A DNA stretch of 64,000 bases from Micromonospora chokoriensis (GCF_900091505.1 NZ_LT607409.1:806001-870000); one strand, 5' to 3'. Counted from the stretch's first letter, positions 20,161-28,436 are shown. Made by a program: numbers and translations. Notes: generated by a model not told the origin, from the letters alone.

Positions 20161-21246
20161 ATGCGCCCAGTACGCTTCGTCGCCCTCTCCGAGGACGGCC
20201 ATGCCCTGGTTCTCGCCGACGAGGTCGGGCGGTTGCTCGCGCTGCCGATCGACGAACGGATCTCCGGCGCGCTGCACGCCGAGCCGGGCGCACCGCCGCT
20301 CGCGGTGGCGCCGACCGCGGCCGACCCGACTCCCTCACTGTCCCCTCGGGACATCCAGGCCCGCATCCGCTCCGGCGAGTCCGCCGAGGATGTGGCCCGG
20401 ATCGCCGGCGTGCCGGTCGACCGGGTGCTGCGATACGCCGGCCCGGTGTTGCAGGAGCGGGCGATGCTCGCGCAGCACGCCCGCCGCACCCGCCTCAAGG
20501 GAGCGGAGAAGCCCACCCCGCTCGCCGAGGTGGTCAACGGCCGGTTGAGCCAGCACGGCATCGACACCGAGAAGATCTCGTGGGACGCATACCGGCGTGA
20601 CGACGGCACCTGGCGGATCATCGCCACCTGGCCGTCCGGCAAGGCCACCGCGCAGGCCGTCTGGGATCTCGACAAGACCCGGCAGCAGGTCACCCCGCAC
20701 GACGACATGGCGCAATACCTGTGCGCGGAGCGGCCCACGCCGATCCTCGGCCAGGAGCCGGCGCCTGAGCGGGGCGGGCACGGCCTGCCCGGTCCGTCGC
20801 GTGGTGAGCCGAGCCGTGGTGGGCACGGCCTGCCGGCGGCCTCCGAGCACCCGCGCCCCGGCCGGGATCCCATCCGGGCCGGCCGCGACGCGCTGCTCGC
20901 CTCGCTGGACCGTCCACTCGGCGCGTCGTCCGGCCGTGGGCTGGAGCCACGCACTCCGGCTGCTCTCGCCGGGTCGGACGCCCCCCGGCAGCGGCCGGTC
21001 GGTGGGGGCGCCGCCGCGCTGCTCGGCGGCGGCCAGGGGTCGGCCTTCGACGACGACTCGGACGCGCCCAAGGAGGTGCCGGCCGTGCCGTCGCTGGCAG
21101 TGCTACGGCCTCGCCGGACGGGCGCCGCGGCGGCGGCTGCCGGCGGTGGCGAGTCCACCGACGCGAACGGCAAGCCGCGTAAGCGGTTGCCCAGCTGGGA
21201 CGACGTCCTCTTCGGCAGCGGCCCGGCAGCGCGCGAGTCCTCCTGA
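20161..21246 (+). CDS. sepH: Septation protein SepH (DUF3071)
   Basis: A 361-residue protein matching SepH, the actinobacterial factor that binds FtsZ and promotes Z-ring assembly in Streptomyces and mycobacteria. The N-terminal MRPVRFVALSEDGHALVLADE domain is the conserved DUF3071 part, followed by a helix-turn-helix (RSGESAEDVARIAGVPVDRVLRYAGPVLQERA) as in the characterised protein. From about residue 200 the chain is long, Gly/Pro/Arg-rich and disordered, ending in the conserved LPSWDDVLFG. ATG 20161 has GGAGG nearby and matches the family start; the longer frame from 20050 does not. Strong hairpins flank the gene. Confidence 0.93.
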   Translation: MRPVRFVALSEDGHALVLADEVGRLLALPIDERISGALHAEPGAPPLAVAPTAADPTPSLSPRDIQARIRSGESAEDVARIAGVPVDRVLRYAGPVLQERAMLAQHARRTRLKGAEKPTPLAEVVNGRLSQHGIDTEKISWDAYRRDDGTWRIIATWPSGKATAQAVWDLDKTRQQVTPHDDMAQYLCAERPTPILGQEPAPERGGHGLPGPSRGEPSRGGHGLPAASEHPRPGRDPIRAGRDALLASLDRPLGASSGRGLEPRTPAALAGSDAPRQRPVGGGAAALLGGGQGSAFDDDSDAPKEVPAVPSLAVLRPRRTGAAAAAAGGGESTDANGKPRKRLPSWDDVLFGSGPAARESS

Positions 21247-21251
21247 CGCTT

Positions 21252-21288
21252 CGCGTTGACGGGTGGCGGTTCACCACCCGTCAACGCG
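21252..21288. terminator. Bidirectional 15-bp hairpin between convergent sepH and hydrolase genes
   Basis: Arms 21252-21266 (CGCGTTGACGGGTGG) and 21274-21288 are exact complements around CGGTTCA, lying between the stops of two convergent genes. Confidence 0.82.
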
Positions 21289-21298
21289 GGACAGCCGG

Positions 21299-22117
21299 CT
21301 ACACCGACTGCCGGTCGTGCTTCTGGTGCGGCGCGGCGACCTCGCGGACGGCCTCGGCAACCGCTCGGAAGTCCTTCTTGAGGATTGCGCCGTGGTTGCT
21401 GGTGACCTTCGCCGCGATGCGGATGTGCGGGTTGCGGGCGATGGTCGTGTCGAGATCGGCACGGATTTTCTCCTGCTCGTCGCCCCGGCTGCCCAGCGAC
21501 GCCCCGGAGGCGACCACGTACCGCACCGGAACGGCGATGGCGTCGAGCACCGGGCCCAGCTCGCTCGCACGGGAGAGCCTGCCCAGCTCGATGTTGCTGT
21601 TCGCCATCTGTTCGGCGTTCATCCGTGGGGTCAGACCGGTCGGGCGTAGCAGCGGCATGAACAGGTTCAGCCGCCGGAACAGTTTCCTGATCCGCTGCTC
21701 TATCGCCTCGTCGAGCCAGTCGGATGGGAAAGCGCCGTCGACCAGGACCACCCCGAGCGCCCGCTCCGGGTTCCGGTTGGCCCAGTGCGCGCCGACGACC
21801 GCCCCGTACGACCAGCCCACCACCATCGCCTGGTCGACGCCCCGGGCTGCGAGGACGGCGTCGACATCCCGCACGGCGGCCTCGAACGAGTAGTCTGCCG
21901 AGCGTTTCGACTTCCTGCCGCGGGCCCGCTCGTCGTAGCTGATGTGCCGGAAATCTGCGCCCAGTTCGGCGATGACCCGCCGCCAGTAGCCCTGGGTGGC
22001 GAACTGGCCGTTGAGGTAGATCACGGGGATTCCGGGACCGCCGGTGTCGGTGACGGCCAGGGCCGTGTCGTCGACCGGCACCATGCCGGTCCAGGTCGAG
22101 CTGGTGGAGATGGTCAT
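21299..22117 (-). CDS. Alpha/beta hydrolase
   Basis: A 272-residue alpha/beta-hydrolase. The oxyanion-side stretch PVIYLNGQFATQGYWR is near residue 33, the nucleophile elbow is GWSYGAVVG near 100, and a C-terminal histidine in TSNHGAILKKD completes the triad. It resembles the broad esterase/haloperoxidase-like group; the substrate is unknown. ATG 22115-22117 has AGGAG six bases upstream. It is 35 bases downstream of the DUF4097 gene and probably shares its transcript and control by the divergent HTH regulator. Confidence 0.88.
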   Translation of the reverse strand: MTISTSSTWTGMVPVDDTALAVTDTGGPGIPVIYLNGQFATQGYWRRVIAELGADFRHISYDERARGRKSKRSADYSFEAAVRDVDAVLAARGVDQAMVVGWSYGAVVGAHWANRNPERALGVVLVDGAFPSDWLDEAIEQRIRKLFRRLNLFMPLLRPTGLTPRMNAEQMANSNIELGRLSRASELGPVLDAIAVPVRYVVASGASLGSRGDEQEKIRADLDTTIARNPHIRIAAKVTSNHGAILKKDFRAVAEAVREVAAPHQKHDRQSV

Positions 22118-22152
22118 GTCGTACTCCTGTCGCGTTGGGGGTTCGATCGAGC

Positions 22153-22818
22153 TCAGCGGCTGCGGGCGGTGATGTCGCCGTACGAGGTGGTAGCCCGGAT
22201 GTCGAGTGTGGTGCTCCCGTCGTTCCTGAGGGAGTTGGTGATCCGGCCGGAGCCGGTGCCCCCGTCCAGGGCGGCCGACACACCGGCGGCGGCGGTGACC
22301 GAGATGTCGCCGGACTGAGTACGCAGCACGACGGTGCCGTGCACGGCTTCGGTGATCCGGATGTCGCCCCGTGCGGTGCTGATCTCGGCGGGTCCGTTGA
22401 GCCGGCCGATCTCGACGTCGCCGTCGATCGCGGTGAGGCGGACGCTCGCCGCCTCATCGATCTTGATCTGGCGGTACGCGCCGTCGAAGGTGATGTCGGC
22501 GAGGCGTCCGACGCTACGAAGCTCGGCGGCGGCGGACGTGGCCTGGATGCGGGAGTCGGCGGGCAGCCGGACGGTGACCTGCAGGGATCCGGACGGGCCG
22601 AGGAGGGCGTTGCCGGGCGTCGCGGCCGTGATCCTCAGGACGCCGTCGGCGTACGTGACGGTGGTCCGCTCAGCGGCCCTGCTGTCACGGTTCTTGGCGG
22701 GGTCGGTGGGCAGCACCTCGACGGTGGTGTCGGAGCGGTCGGCGGCGATGACCTGAACGCGCCCGGCGGGGATGTCCAGGACGGCGGAGATCGGGGTGGG
22801 GGTGTCGAAGGTCTTCAT
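22153..22818 (-). CDS. DUF4097 beta-strand-repeat protein
   Basis: A 221-residue protein made of repeating short beta strands of the DUF4097/adhesin-like type: alternating DV/DI-x-G turns (GRLADITFDG, AIDGDVEIGRLNG, ARGDIRITEAVHG, QSGDISVTAAAG, TSYGDITARS), which predict a right-handed beta-helix or solenoid. There is no signal peptide or membrane segment, so it is likely cytosolic. Related proteins occur next to regulators in actinobacteria, but no function is established. It starts the two-gene unit with the hydrolase and faces a divergent HTH regulator across a box-rich spacer. Confidence 0.86.
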   Translation of the reverse strand: MKTFDTPTPISAVLDIPAGRVQVIAADRSDTTVEVLPTDPAKNRDSRAAERTTVTYADGVLRITAATPGNALLGPSGSLQVTVRLPADSRIQATSAAAELRSVGRLADITFDGAYRQIKIDEAASVRLTAIDGDVEIGRLNGPAEISTARGDIRITEAVHGTVVLRTQSGDISVTAAAGVSAALDGGTGSGRITNSLRNDGSTTLDIRATTSYGDITARSR

Positions 22819-22864
22819 CGGGCTCTCCCGTGTTGGCGCGTCGTTTCTGATGCTGGAAACGCTA

Positions 22865-23012
22865 CGTTGCTTTCCATTTCAGGGCAACAAGCTTGTTGCA
22901 TTCTCATGTCAAACATCCAGTTCAGAGCACCTAAATCGTTGCGTCGACCTGCCGTCTAATGCAACGACGACGCCTCACCTTGTTGCAATGGATGAGAAGT
23001 TAACGCTATGGT
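22865..23012. promoter_or_regulatory. Divergent promoter/operator region with GTTGC/GCAAC boxes
   Basis: The 238-base spacer between the DUF4097 gene and its divergent regulator is unusually AT-rich for this genome and carries repeated boxes. There is a perfect 16-bp palindrome GCAACAAGCTTGTTGC at 22884-22899, an inverted CGTTGC/GCAACG pair at 22937-22942 and 22961-22966, and CTTGTTGCA both at 22892-22900 and at 22979-22987. TTGCAA (22983-22988) and TATGGT (23007-23012), 18 bases apart, could be the regulator's promoter. On the other strand TTGCCC and TAGCGT, 17 bases apart and overlapping the palindrome, could serve the DUF4097 gene. Autoregulation by the encoded HTH protein is the natural inference. 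Confidence 0.65.
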
Positions 23013-23056
23013 GGGGGCGTCTTGGACCGCCTGAAGGAGCACCGAGGGAGATCGCG

Positions 23057-23809
23057 ATGCCGGGAGGCAGGCTCAGCCAGCAGGAACGCCAGCAGATCGC
23101 GCTGGGGCTGGGCGACAGCCTCCCCTACGCGGAGATAGCGCGGCGGATCAACCGTCCCACCTCGACGGTCACGCGGGAGGTCATGCGCAACGGCGGCCCC
23201 ACCGCGTACCGCGCCGATCTGGCCCACCGCGCCACCGAACGCCGCGCCCACCGGCGCAGGCAGGTCTCCGCCGGTGCGGAGTCGGTTCTCCAACCGCGTG
23301 GACGGGACGCCGAGGCGGTTGCCGAATACGAGGAAACCTTCACCACAGTCCTCATGGCGTCGGGCCTGACCAAGATGGCGGCCCGCGTGCTGACCTGCCT
23401 GTACACCACCGACGCGGGCAGCCTCACCGCCTCCCAGCTCGCCCAGCGGCTCCAGGTCAGCCCGGCGTCGATCTCCAAAGCGATCACGTTCCTGGAAGGC
23501 CAGAGCCTGGTCCGCCGGGAACGCGACGAACGTCGCCGCGACCGCTACCTCGTCGACGACGAGCTCTTCTACCAGGCCACCATCACCAGCGCCCGCGCCA
23601 ACGACCAGCTCGTGGAGACAGCGCGGCGGGGCGTCGCCCTGCTCGGCCCGCACACCCCCGCCGCGGCCCGCCTGGAGAACATCGCCCGCTTCCTCGACTT
23701 CATCAGCGAGAGCATGGTCCGCGCCGCCGAACAGGCCCGCGAGATCCTCCACACCAGAGCGGAGAGGACAACCGGCGACGCTGCCCGACCACGTCCCGGC
23801 CAGGGATGA
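23057..23809 (+). CDS. MarR/GbsR-like regulator with IS30-transposase-type N-terminal HTH
   Basis: A 250-residue regulator with two DNA-binding modules. Residues 1 to about 70 (GRLSQQERQQIALGL, then IARRINRPTSTVTREVMRNGG and a YRADLAHRATERRAHRRR tail) match the N-terminal HTH region of IS30-family transposases. Residues about 95-190 form a MarR/GbsR-type winged helix (SQLAQRLQVSPASISKAITFLEGQSLVRRERDERRRDRY). No DDE catalytic domain is present, so it is a regulator, not a transposase. ATG 23057 has GAGGGAG six bases upstream; the longer frame from 22772 is rejected. It likely controls the divergent DUF4097-hydrolase unit and itself. Confidence 0.85.
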   Translation: MPGGRLSQQERQQIALGLGDSLPYAEIARRINRPTSTVTREVMRNGGPTAYRADLAHRATERRAHRRRQVSAGAESVLQPRGRDAEAVAEYEETFTTVLMASGLTKMAARVLTCLYTTDAGSLTASQLAQRLQVSPASISKAITFLEGQSLVRRERDERRRDRYLVDDELFYQATITSARANDQLVETARRGVALLGPHTPAAARLENIARFLDFISESMVRAAEQAREILHTRAERTTGDAARPRPGQG

Positions 23810-23838
23810 GAATGGTCGTCAGGCCGGTCGCGTCGCGG

Positions 23839-24420
23839 TCAGAGCGGCCAGGCGGCGAGTCGCTCGTAGCGTGCCGGCCGCGCGTCGAGGTGGCTGCGCA
23901 CCAGCAGCAGCTCGGGCACCGGCCACTCCGGGCCCTGATAGTCGTCGAGGTTCGCCCGGTCGGCCTCGACATCGGCCGGGGTCATCCGGTCGCCGGGCCG
24001 GGCGACGGTGAGGTGCGGCCGGAACGGCTTCTCGTCGTACGGCAGCCCGGCGTGCCGCAGTCGGGCCCGGATCTCCCCGGCCAGCACGTGCAGGGCCTCG
24101 ACGTCACCCCGTAGGTCCACCCAGAGCACCGTGGACCGACCCTCGCCGAACCGGCCGCCGCCGCCCAGACTCAGCCGGGGCGGGGCGTCGCGGCCGTCCC
24201 GGAACCACGCGGTGGCCAGCCCGAGCGTGCTCTCCACCTCGACCAGCCGGGCGGCCTCGACCGCACCGAGGAAGGCCACTGTGACATGCAGGTGGGCCGG
24301 CTCGGCGAGCCGGACGTCGACACCGGCGGCGGCCGCCGCCGTGACGCGCAGCCCGGTCAGCCGAGCGCCGAGATGGTTGACCGCCGCAACGGACGGGTCG
24401 ACCGCGACGAACAGCCGCAC
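23839..24420 (-). CDS. thpR: RNA 2',3'-cyclic phosphodiesterase
   Basis: A 193-residue 2H-phosphoesterase of the ThpR/LigT group, which opens 2',3'-cyclic phosphate ends of RNA. The paired catalytic HxTx motifs are HVTV (in LHVTVAFLG) and HLTV (in FRPHLTVARPG). It begins with MRLFVAVDPS, the usual family start. Length is normal. It lies two bases after the stop of the small membrane-anchored gene upstream, so the two form an operon. The physiological substrate in bacteria is not settled. Confidence 0.92.
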   Translation of the reverse strand: MRLFVAVDPSVAAVNHLGARLTGLRVTAAAAAGVDVRLAEPAHLHVTVAFLGAVEAARLVEVESTLGLATAWFRDGRDAPPRLSLGGGGRFGEGRSTVLWVDLRGDVEALHVLAGEIRARLRHAGLPYDEKPFRPHLTVARPGDRMTPADVEADRANLDDYQGPEWPVPELLLVRSHLDARPARYERLAAWPL

Positions 24421-24422
24421 GC

Positions 24423-24932
24423 TCAGCGGTGCCGCTGCCAGTGCCCGGCCCTCGCCGCCGGCAGGCTCAGCCCGGCGGCGTGCAGCACACCCTCCACCCG
24501 GACCCGCTCGATCTCCTGGTCGACGCCGTCCAACTCGCCGAGGTGCTCGGTGATGTCGAGGGCTCGGCAGGCGAGGCGAAGACGATCGTCGTACGCCTGG
24601 AGCAGCGCGCCGTGCCAGACCATCGGTCGGCCGGGGCCACCGAGTCGCTGACCGCCCAGCCGCCGCAGATCGGCGGCGAGCTGTTCCAGGGGCCGACGGT
24701 CGATGCGGTCGAACGCGCTGAGGTCGATGTCCCGGGTCAACGCGTCGGCCTCGACGGCCCGGTCGAGGCGCTCGATGGTCCGCCTCTCCCGCCGGCGCTC
24801 ACGCCACTCGGACCAGCCGCAGACCATCCGGTCGAGAATCTCGTCGTAGCAGAAGAGCAGGGCGAACACCGCCGGAAGACTGGCCATGGCGAGCAACGCC
24901 AGGGTCAGCATCAGCGCGCGTTCGACTCCCAC
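24423..24932 (-). CDS. Uncharacterised membrane-anchored helical protein
   Basis: A 169-residue protein that I do not recognise by family. One membrane helix lies at about residues 8-28 (MLTLALLAMASLPAVFALLF). It is followed by a highly charged, Arg/Glu-rich helical region (WRERRRERRTIERLDRAVEADAL) that could be coiled, and a conserved-looking helical C-terminal half. The cytosolic part is probably a helical bundle. The start is GTG at 24930-24932. It is tightly coupled to thpR (two-base gap). It ends before any strong hairpin, which suggests co-transcription with thpR. Confidence 0.75.
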   Translation of the reverse strand: MGVERALMLTLALLAMASLPAVFALLFCYDEILDRMVCGWSEWRERRRERRTIERLDRAVEADALTRDIDLSAFDRIDRRPLEQLAADLRRLGGQRLGGPGRPMVWHGALLQAYDDRLRLACRALDITEHLGELDGVDQEIERVRVEGVLHAAGLSLPAARAGHWQRHR

Positions 24933-24981
24933 ACATCGACGCTAAGCCCCTTCGTGCCCCCTCGCCAGCGGTTTGCGCGCA

Positions 24982-25019
24982 TCCGCGCCATCCGCCGAAG
25001 ACGGCGCGGATGGCGCGGA
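24982..25019. terminator. 14-bp hairpin terminator
   Basis: TCCGCGCCATCCGC (24982-24995) pairs exactly with 25006-25019 around a 10-base loop. It lies 17 bases past the MFS transporter stop at 25036 and upstream of the 24423-24932 gene, and probably ends the marR-MFS transcript. Confidence 0.72.
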
Positions 25020-25035
25020 AAGCGCGGAGCACCGG

Positions 25036-26319
25036 TCAGCAGTCGGCGGACGTGACGTAGAAGCGGGGCATCGGCAGCACCCGGAAACGCAGCCGGGCGC
25101 CGGAGCGGCGCAGCTGCCAGGTGAGGGCGACGAGCGCGGCGGCCAGCGAGATCAGCCCACCCATCCAGATGCTGGCGCCGGCGCCGAAGTGTTCCGCGAC
25201 CCAGCCGATCAGCGGCGCGCCGACCGGGTTGGTGCCCAGGAACACCAGCACCCACAGCGCCATCACACGGCCTCGGAAGGCCGCGTCCACACCCAACTGG
25301 ACCCGCTGGTTGGCGGCCTGGGCGAAGAAGACCATGAAGAAGCCGGTCGGCACCAGCAGGGCCACGACCAGCCAGTACGTCGAGGCGAGACCGACCAGGG
25401 TGCCGAAGCTGGCGCAGGCGATCGCCGCACCGAGGACCAGCCAGACCGACGGCCGGCTGCGCCGACCGGTGCCGCTCAGAGCACCGCCGAGCGCGCCAAC
25501 CGCCAGCGCCGTGCTGAACAGGCCGAAGGAGGCGGCACCGGTGTGGAAGACCGTCTTCGCCAGCGCGGCCAGGGTGAGCTGGAAGTTGAACAACGACATG
25601 CCGATCACCGACATGACAGCCATCGGCAGCAGCAGGTCGGGGCGACGCCACACGTACCGCAGCCCGTCGACCACCTTCGCGGACGCCCGCTCGTCGCGCG
25701 GCAGCAGGGCCTCGCGGTGCAGGTCGGCCGTGCGCATCCGGACCACGTTGACCAGCGGCGCGACGGAACTGAGGGCGGTGAAGAGGAACACCGGGCCGAC
25801 GTCGAACGCGGCGATGGCCAGGCCGGCGACGGCCGGGCCGACGATCCGCGCCGAGTTGAACACGGCCGCGTTCAGCGACAGCGCGTTGGGCAGCAGGGGC
25901 GTGCCGACGAGTTCGGAGACGAACGCCTGACGGACCGGGGTCTCCACGGCGTTGGCGGTACCGAGCAGTGCGGCGAAGGCGAAGACGTGCCAGAGCTGCA
26001 CCAGGTCGGTGAGGACCAGCACGGACATGCCGAGCGCCAGCAGGCTCCAGAAGGCGTTGGCGACGAAGAGCAGCACCCGCTTGTCGTACCGGTCGGCGAG
26101 CCTGCCGGAGAACAGGGTGAGCAGCAGCACCGGTGTGAACTGACACGCGGTCACCACGCCGAGCGCGGTCGCCGAGTTGTCGGAGAGGTCGAGGACGAGC
26201 CAGTCCTGGGCGATGAACATCATCCAGACGCCGATCAGTTTGATCAGCTGCCCGGATGCGAAGAGGCGGTAGTTGCGGACCTGTAGGGACTGGAACATCG
26301 TGCTCAGCTTGGCCTGCAC
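25036..26319 (-). CDS. MFS exporter (MFS_3/EntS-like)
   Basis: A 427-residue transporter with about 12 membrane segments. FSGRLADRYDKRVLLF is motif A, and ETPVRQAFVSELVG is the segment typical of the MFS_3 drug/siderophore exporter group. It ends with a short basic tail. The start is GTG at 26317-26319. It follows the marR gene by 73 bases on the same strand and is likely repressed by it: MarR-MFS pairs commonly form drug- or metabolite-inducible efflux units. The substrate is unknown. Confidence 0.88.
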   Translation of the reverse strand: MQAKLSTMFQSLQVRNYRLFASGQLIKLIGVWMMFIAQDWLVLDLSDNSATALGVVTACQFTPVLLLTLFSGRLADRYDKRVLLFVANAFWSLLALGMSVLVLTDLVQLWHVFAFAALLGTANAVETPVRQAFVSELVGTPLLPNALSLNAAVFNSARIVGPAVAGLAIAAFDVGPVFLFTALSSVAPLVNVVRMRTADLHREALLPRDERASAKVVDGLRYVWRRPDLLLPMAVMSVIGMSLFNFQLTLAALAKTVFHTGAASFGLFSTALAVGALGGALSGTGRRSRPSVWLVLGAAIACASFGTLVGLASTYWLVVALLVPTGFFMVFFAQAANQRVQLGVDAAFRGRVMALWVLVFLGTNPVGAPLIGWVAEHFGAGASIWMGGLISLAAALVALTWQLRRSGARLRFRVLPMPRFYVTSADC

Positions 26320-26392
26320 TCTTGGTGCGCCTCCTTCAGGGCGTACGCGTCATCGACAGGTGACGGCACGGACCCGGTGGCGCGGGCGCGGC

Positions 26393-26842
26393 TCAGGCGC
26401 GAGCGAGCTGCTGGAGAATCTGGGCGGCCCTCTGCAGGGTCTCCCGTTCGTCCTCGTCGAGCGCGGCCAGCCGGTGGGCCAGCCATTCGTCGCGGGCCCG
26501 CTCGAACTGGTCGAGCACGGCCTGCCCCCCTTCGGTCGCCGCGAGGATGACCTGCCGGCCGTCGGTCGGGTGGGGTGTCCGCCGCACGAGGCCGCGGTCC
26601 TCCAACTTTCCGACGATCTTGGTCATCGTCGGTGGCTGCACCCGCTCGACGTCGGCCAGTTCCCTGGGCGTCAGCGCGCCCGCCAGCCGCAGGCTGGTGA
26701 GCGCGGAGACCTGGGTGACTGTGAGGTCGCCGACCGGTCGGGCCTGGCGGACCCGCCGGTTGAGTCGGGTGATCGCATCACGCAACTGGGGAGCCAGTCG
26801 CGCCGGTGGCACGCGTTCCGCCGTCACCGTCCGCTCCATCAC
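26393..26842 (-). CDS. MarR-family transcriptional repressor
   Basis: A 149-residue winged-helix protein of the MarR family. The recognition part LTPRELADVERVQPPTMTKIVGKLEDRGLVRR is near residues 57-88, and the wing is HPTDGRQVILAATEGGQAVL. It should act as a dimer that leaves DNA on ligand binding. It starts at GTG 26840-26842 or at the ATG directly after it; a palindrome sits immediately upstream (26844-26860), leaving almost no leader, so the mRNA may be leaderless and autoregulated. The downstream MFS exporter is the probable target. Confidence 0.92.
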   Translation of the reverse strand: MMERTVTAERVPPARLAPQLRDAITRLNRRVRQARPVGDLTVTQVSALTSLRLAGALTPRELADVERVQPPTMTKIVGKLEDRGLVRRTPHPTDGRQVILAATEGGQAVLDQFERARDEWLAHRLAALDEDERETLQRAAQILQQLARA

Positions 26843-26843
26843 G

Positions 26844-26860
26844 TTAGTTAGCTTAACTAA
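26844..26860. promoter_or_regulatory. Probable MarR operator palindrome
   Basis: TTAGTTA-GCT-TAACTAA is a perfect 7-bp inverted repeat around a 3-base centre, one base upstream of the marR start codon. Its size and AT-richness against a GC-rich background fit the pseudo-palindromes bound by MarR dimers. A second looser inverted pair (TGAGCCTGG at 26861-26869, CCAGGCTCA at 26889-26897) flanks it. Confidence 0.75.
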
Positions 26861-26915
26861 TGAGCCTGGCTAACGACATCTCATATGACCAGGCTCACGA
26901 GGACATTGGTGCAGT

Positions 26916-26951
26916 TCCGGGCGGGGAATCCCGGTCGACTCCCCGCCCGGA
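26916..26951. terminator. 12-bp hairpin terminator after the NCS2 permease
   Basis: TCCGGGCGGGGA (26916-26927) pairs exactly with 26940-26951, seven bases past the stop of the minus-strand permease. It separates that gene from the marR promoter. Confidence 0.75.
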
Positions 26952-26957
26952 CGACCG

Positions 26958-28436
26958 TCAGAGCACCAGGGACTCGATCGGCCCGCGCAGGAAGTACAGC
27001 ACGAACAACGCGGCCACCCCGTACAGCAGCGGGTGGATCTCGCGGGCCTTGCCCTTCGCCAACTTGACCACCACGAAGGTGATCAGGCCGGCGCCGATCC
27101 CGTTGGAGATCGAGTACGTGAACGGCATCAACACGATGGTGAGGAACGCCGGAATGGCGATCTCGTAGTCGGACCAGTCGATCGTCCGCACCGCGGTCAT
27201 CATCAGGAAACCGACCACCACCAGGGCCGTCGAGGCCGCCTCGAACGGCACGATCACCACCAGCGGCGCCAGGAACATCGCCAGCAGGAACAGCACGCCG
27301 GTGACCAGGTTGGCCACACCGGTCCGGGCGCCCTCCGCGACACCGGCGGCACTCTCGATGTACGACGTGTTGCTGGACGTGCTGGCCGCGCCACCGGCCG
27401 CAGCGGCGATCGAGTCGACGAGCAGGATCTCCTTGGCCCGAGGTGGGGTGCCCCTCTCATCGAGCAGGCCACCCTCCTGGCCGACGGCCACCATCGTGCC
27501 CATGGTGTCGAAGAAGTCCGTGATCAGCAGCGTGAAGACGAACATCAACACGACGACCCAGCCGGCCCGACCCCACGAGTCGAGCACGTTGAACGTGCCG
27601 AGCAGCGACAGGTCGGGCAGGTCCACGACCGTCTTCGGCAACTCCGGCACGTTCAGCGACCAACCCTTCGGGTTGGGTTGACCGTTGACGAACGACGGGC
27701 CGATGTTGCCGATCGCCTCCACGATCACCGCCAGCACCGTCGAGGCGAGGATGCCGATCAGGATCGCGCCCCGCACCCGGCGGACCACCAGCACCAGCGT
27801 GATCAGCAGGCCCACCACGAAGACCAGCATCGGCCAGCTCACCAGCTTGCCGCCGATGCCCAGGCCGACCGGGACGGTGGTGTTGGCCTCGTCCGGGATC
27901 CGCCGGACGAACCCCGCGTCGACCAGGCCGATGATGGTCAGGAACAGACCGATGCCCACACCGATCGCGGTCTTCATCTGGGTCGGCACCGCGCGGAACA
28001 CAGCAGTCCGCAGACCGGTCAACACCAGCACCGCGATGATCACACCCTCGATCACCACCAGGCCCATCGCGTCAGCCCAGGTCATCTCGGGGGCGATCTC
28101 GTACGCCACCAACGCGTTGACACCCAGACCAGCGGCCAGCGCCAACGGGAACCGGCCGACGACACCCATCAGGATCGTCATCAGACCGGCGACCAGCGCG
28201 GTGGCGGCAGCCAGCGCGGGAATCGGGAGGGACTTGCCGTCACCGTCGACGGCACCACCCAGGATCAGCGGGTTGAGCACCACGATGTACGCCATCGTGA
28301 AGAAGGTCGCCAGGCCACCGCGTACCTCGCGGCTCATCGTCGAGCCACGGGCGGAGATCTCGAAGAACCGGTCGAAGCCATTACGCGGTTGAGCGGGGTT
28401 GGGAGGTGTGCCGTTCTCGGGCGGCGCTACTGCCAT
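26958..28436 (-). CDS. NCS2-family purine (guanine/hypoxanthine) permease
   Basis: A 492-residue symporter of the AzgA/PbuG branch of NCS2. It has about 12-14 membrane segments and the signatures FFEISARGSTMSREVRGG at the start, GLGVNALVAYEIAPEMTW near residue 115, FDTMGTMVAVGQEGGLLD near 320, and SSNTSYIESAAGVAEGARTG near 360. It probably imports guanine, hypoxanthine or adenine with protons. ATG 28434-28436 is chosen because GAGGA precedes it and family members begin here; the frame open to 28658 adds 74 unrelated residues. It is divergent from the DUF2530 gene, 88 bases apart, with no visible purine riboswitch. Confidence 0.92.
   Translation of the reverse strand: MAVAPPENGTPPNPAQPRNGFDRFFEISARGSTMSREVRGGLATFFTMAYIVVLNPLILGGAVDGDGKSLPIPALAAATALVAGLMTILMGVVGRFPLALAAGLGVNALVAYEIAPEMTWADAMGLVVIEGVIIAVLVLTGLRTAVFRAVPTQMKTAIGVGIGLFLTIIGLVDAGFVRRIPDEANTTVPVGLGIGGKLVSWPMLVFVVGLLITLVLVVRRVRGAILIGILASTVLAVIVEAIGNIGPSFVNGQPNPKGWSLNVPELPKTVVDLPDLSLLGTFNVLDSWGRAGWVVVLMFVFTLLITDFFDTMGTMVAVGQEGGLLDERGTPPRAKEILLVDSIAAAAGGAASTSSNTSYIESAAGVAEGARTGVANLVTGVLFLLAMFLAPLVVIVPFEAASTALVVVGFLMMTAVRTIDWSDYEIAIPAFLTIVLMPFTYSISNGIGAGLITFVVVKLAKGKAREIHPLLYGVAALFVLYFLRGPIESLVL

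Noticed and set aside
23057-23260. IS30 transposase
   Set aside because: The N-terminal HTH matches IS30, but the catalytic DDE domain and terminal inverted repeats are missing, and a MarR-like winged helix follows; it is read as a regulator.
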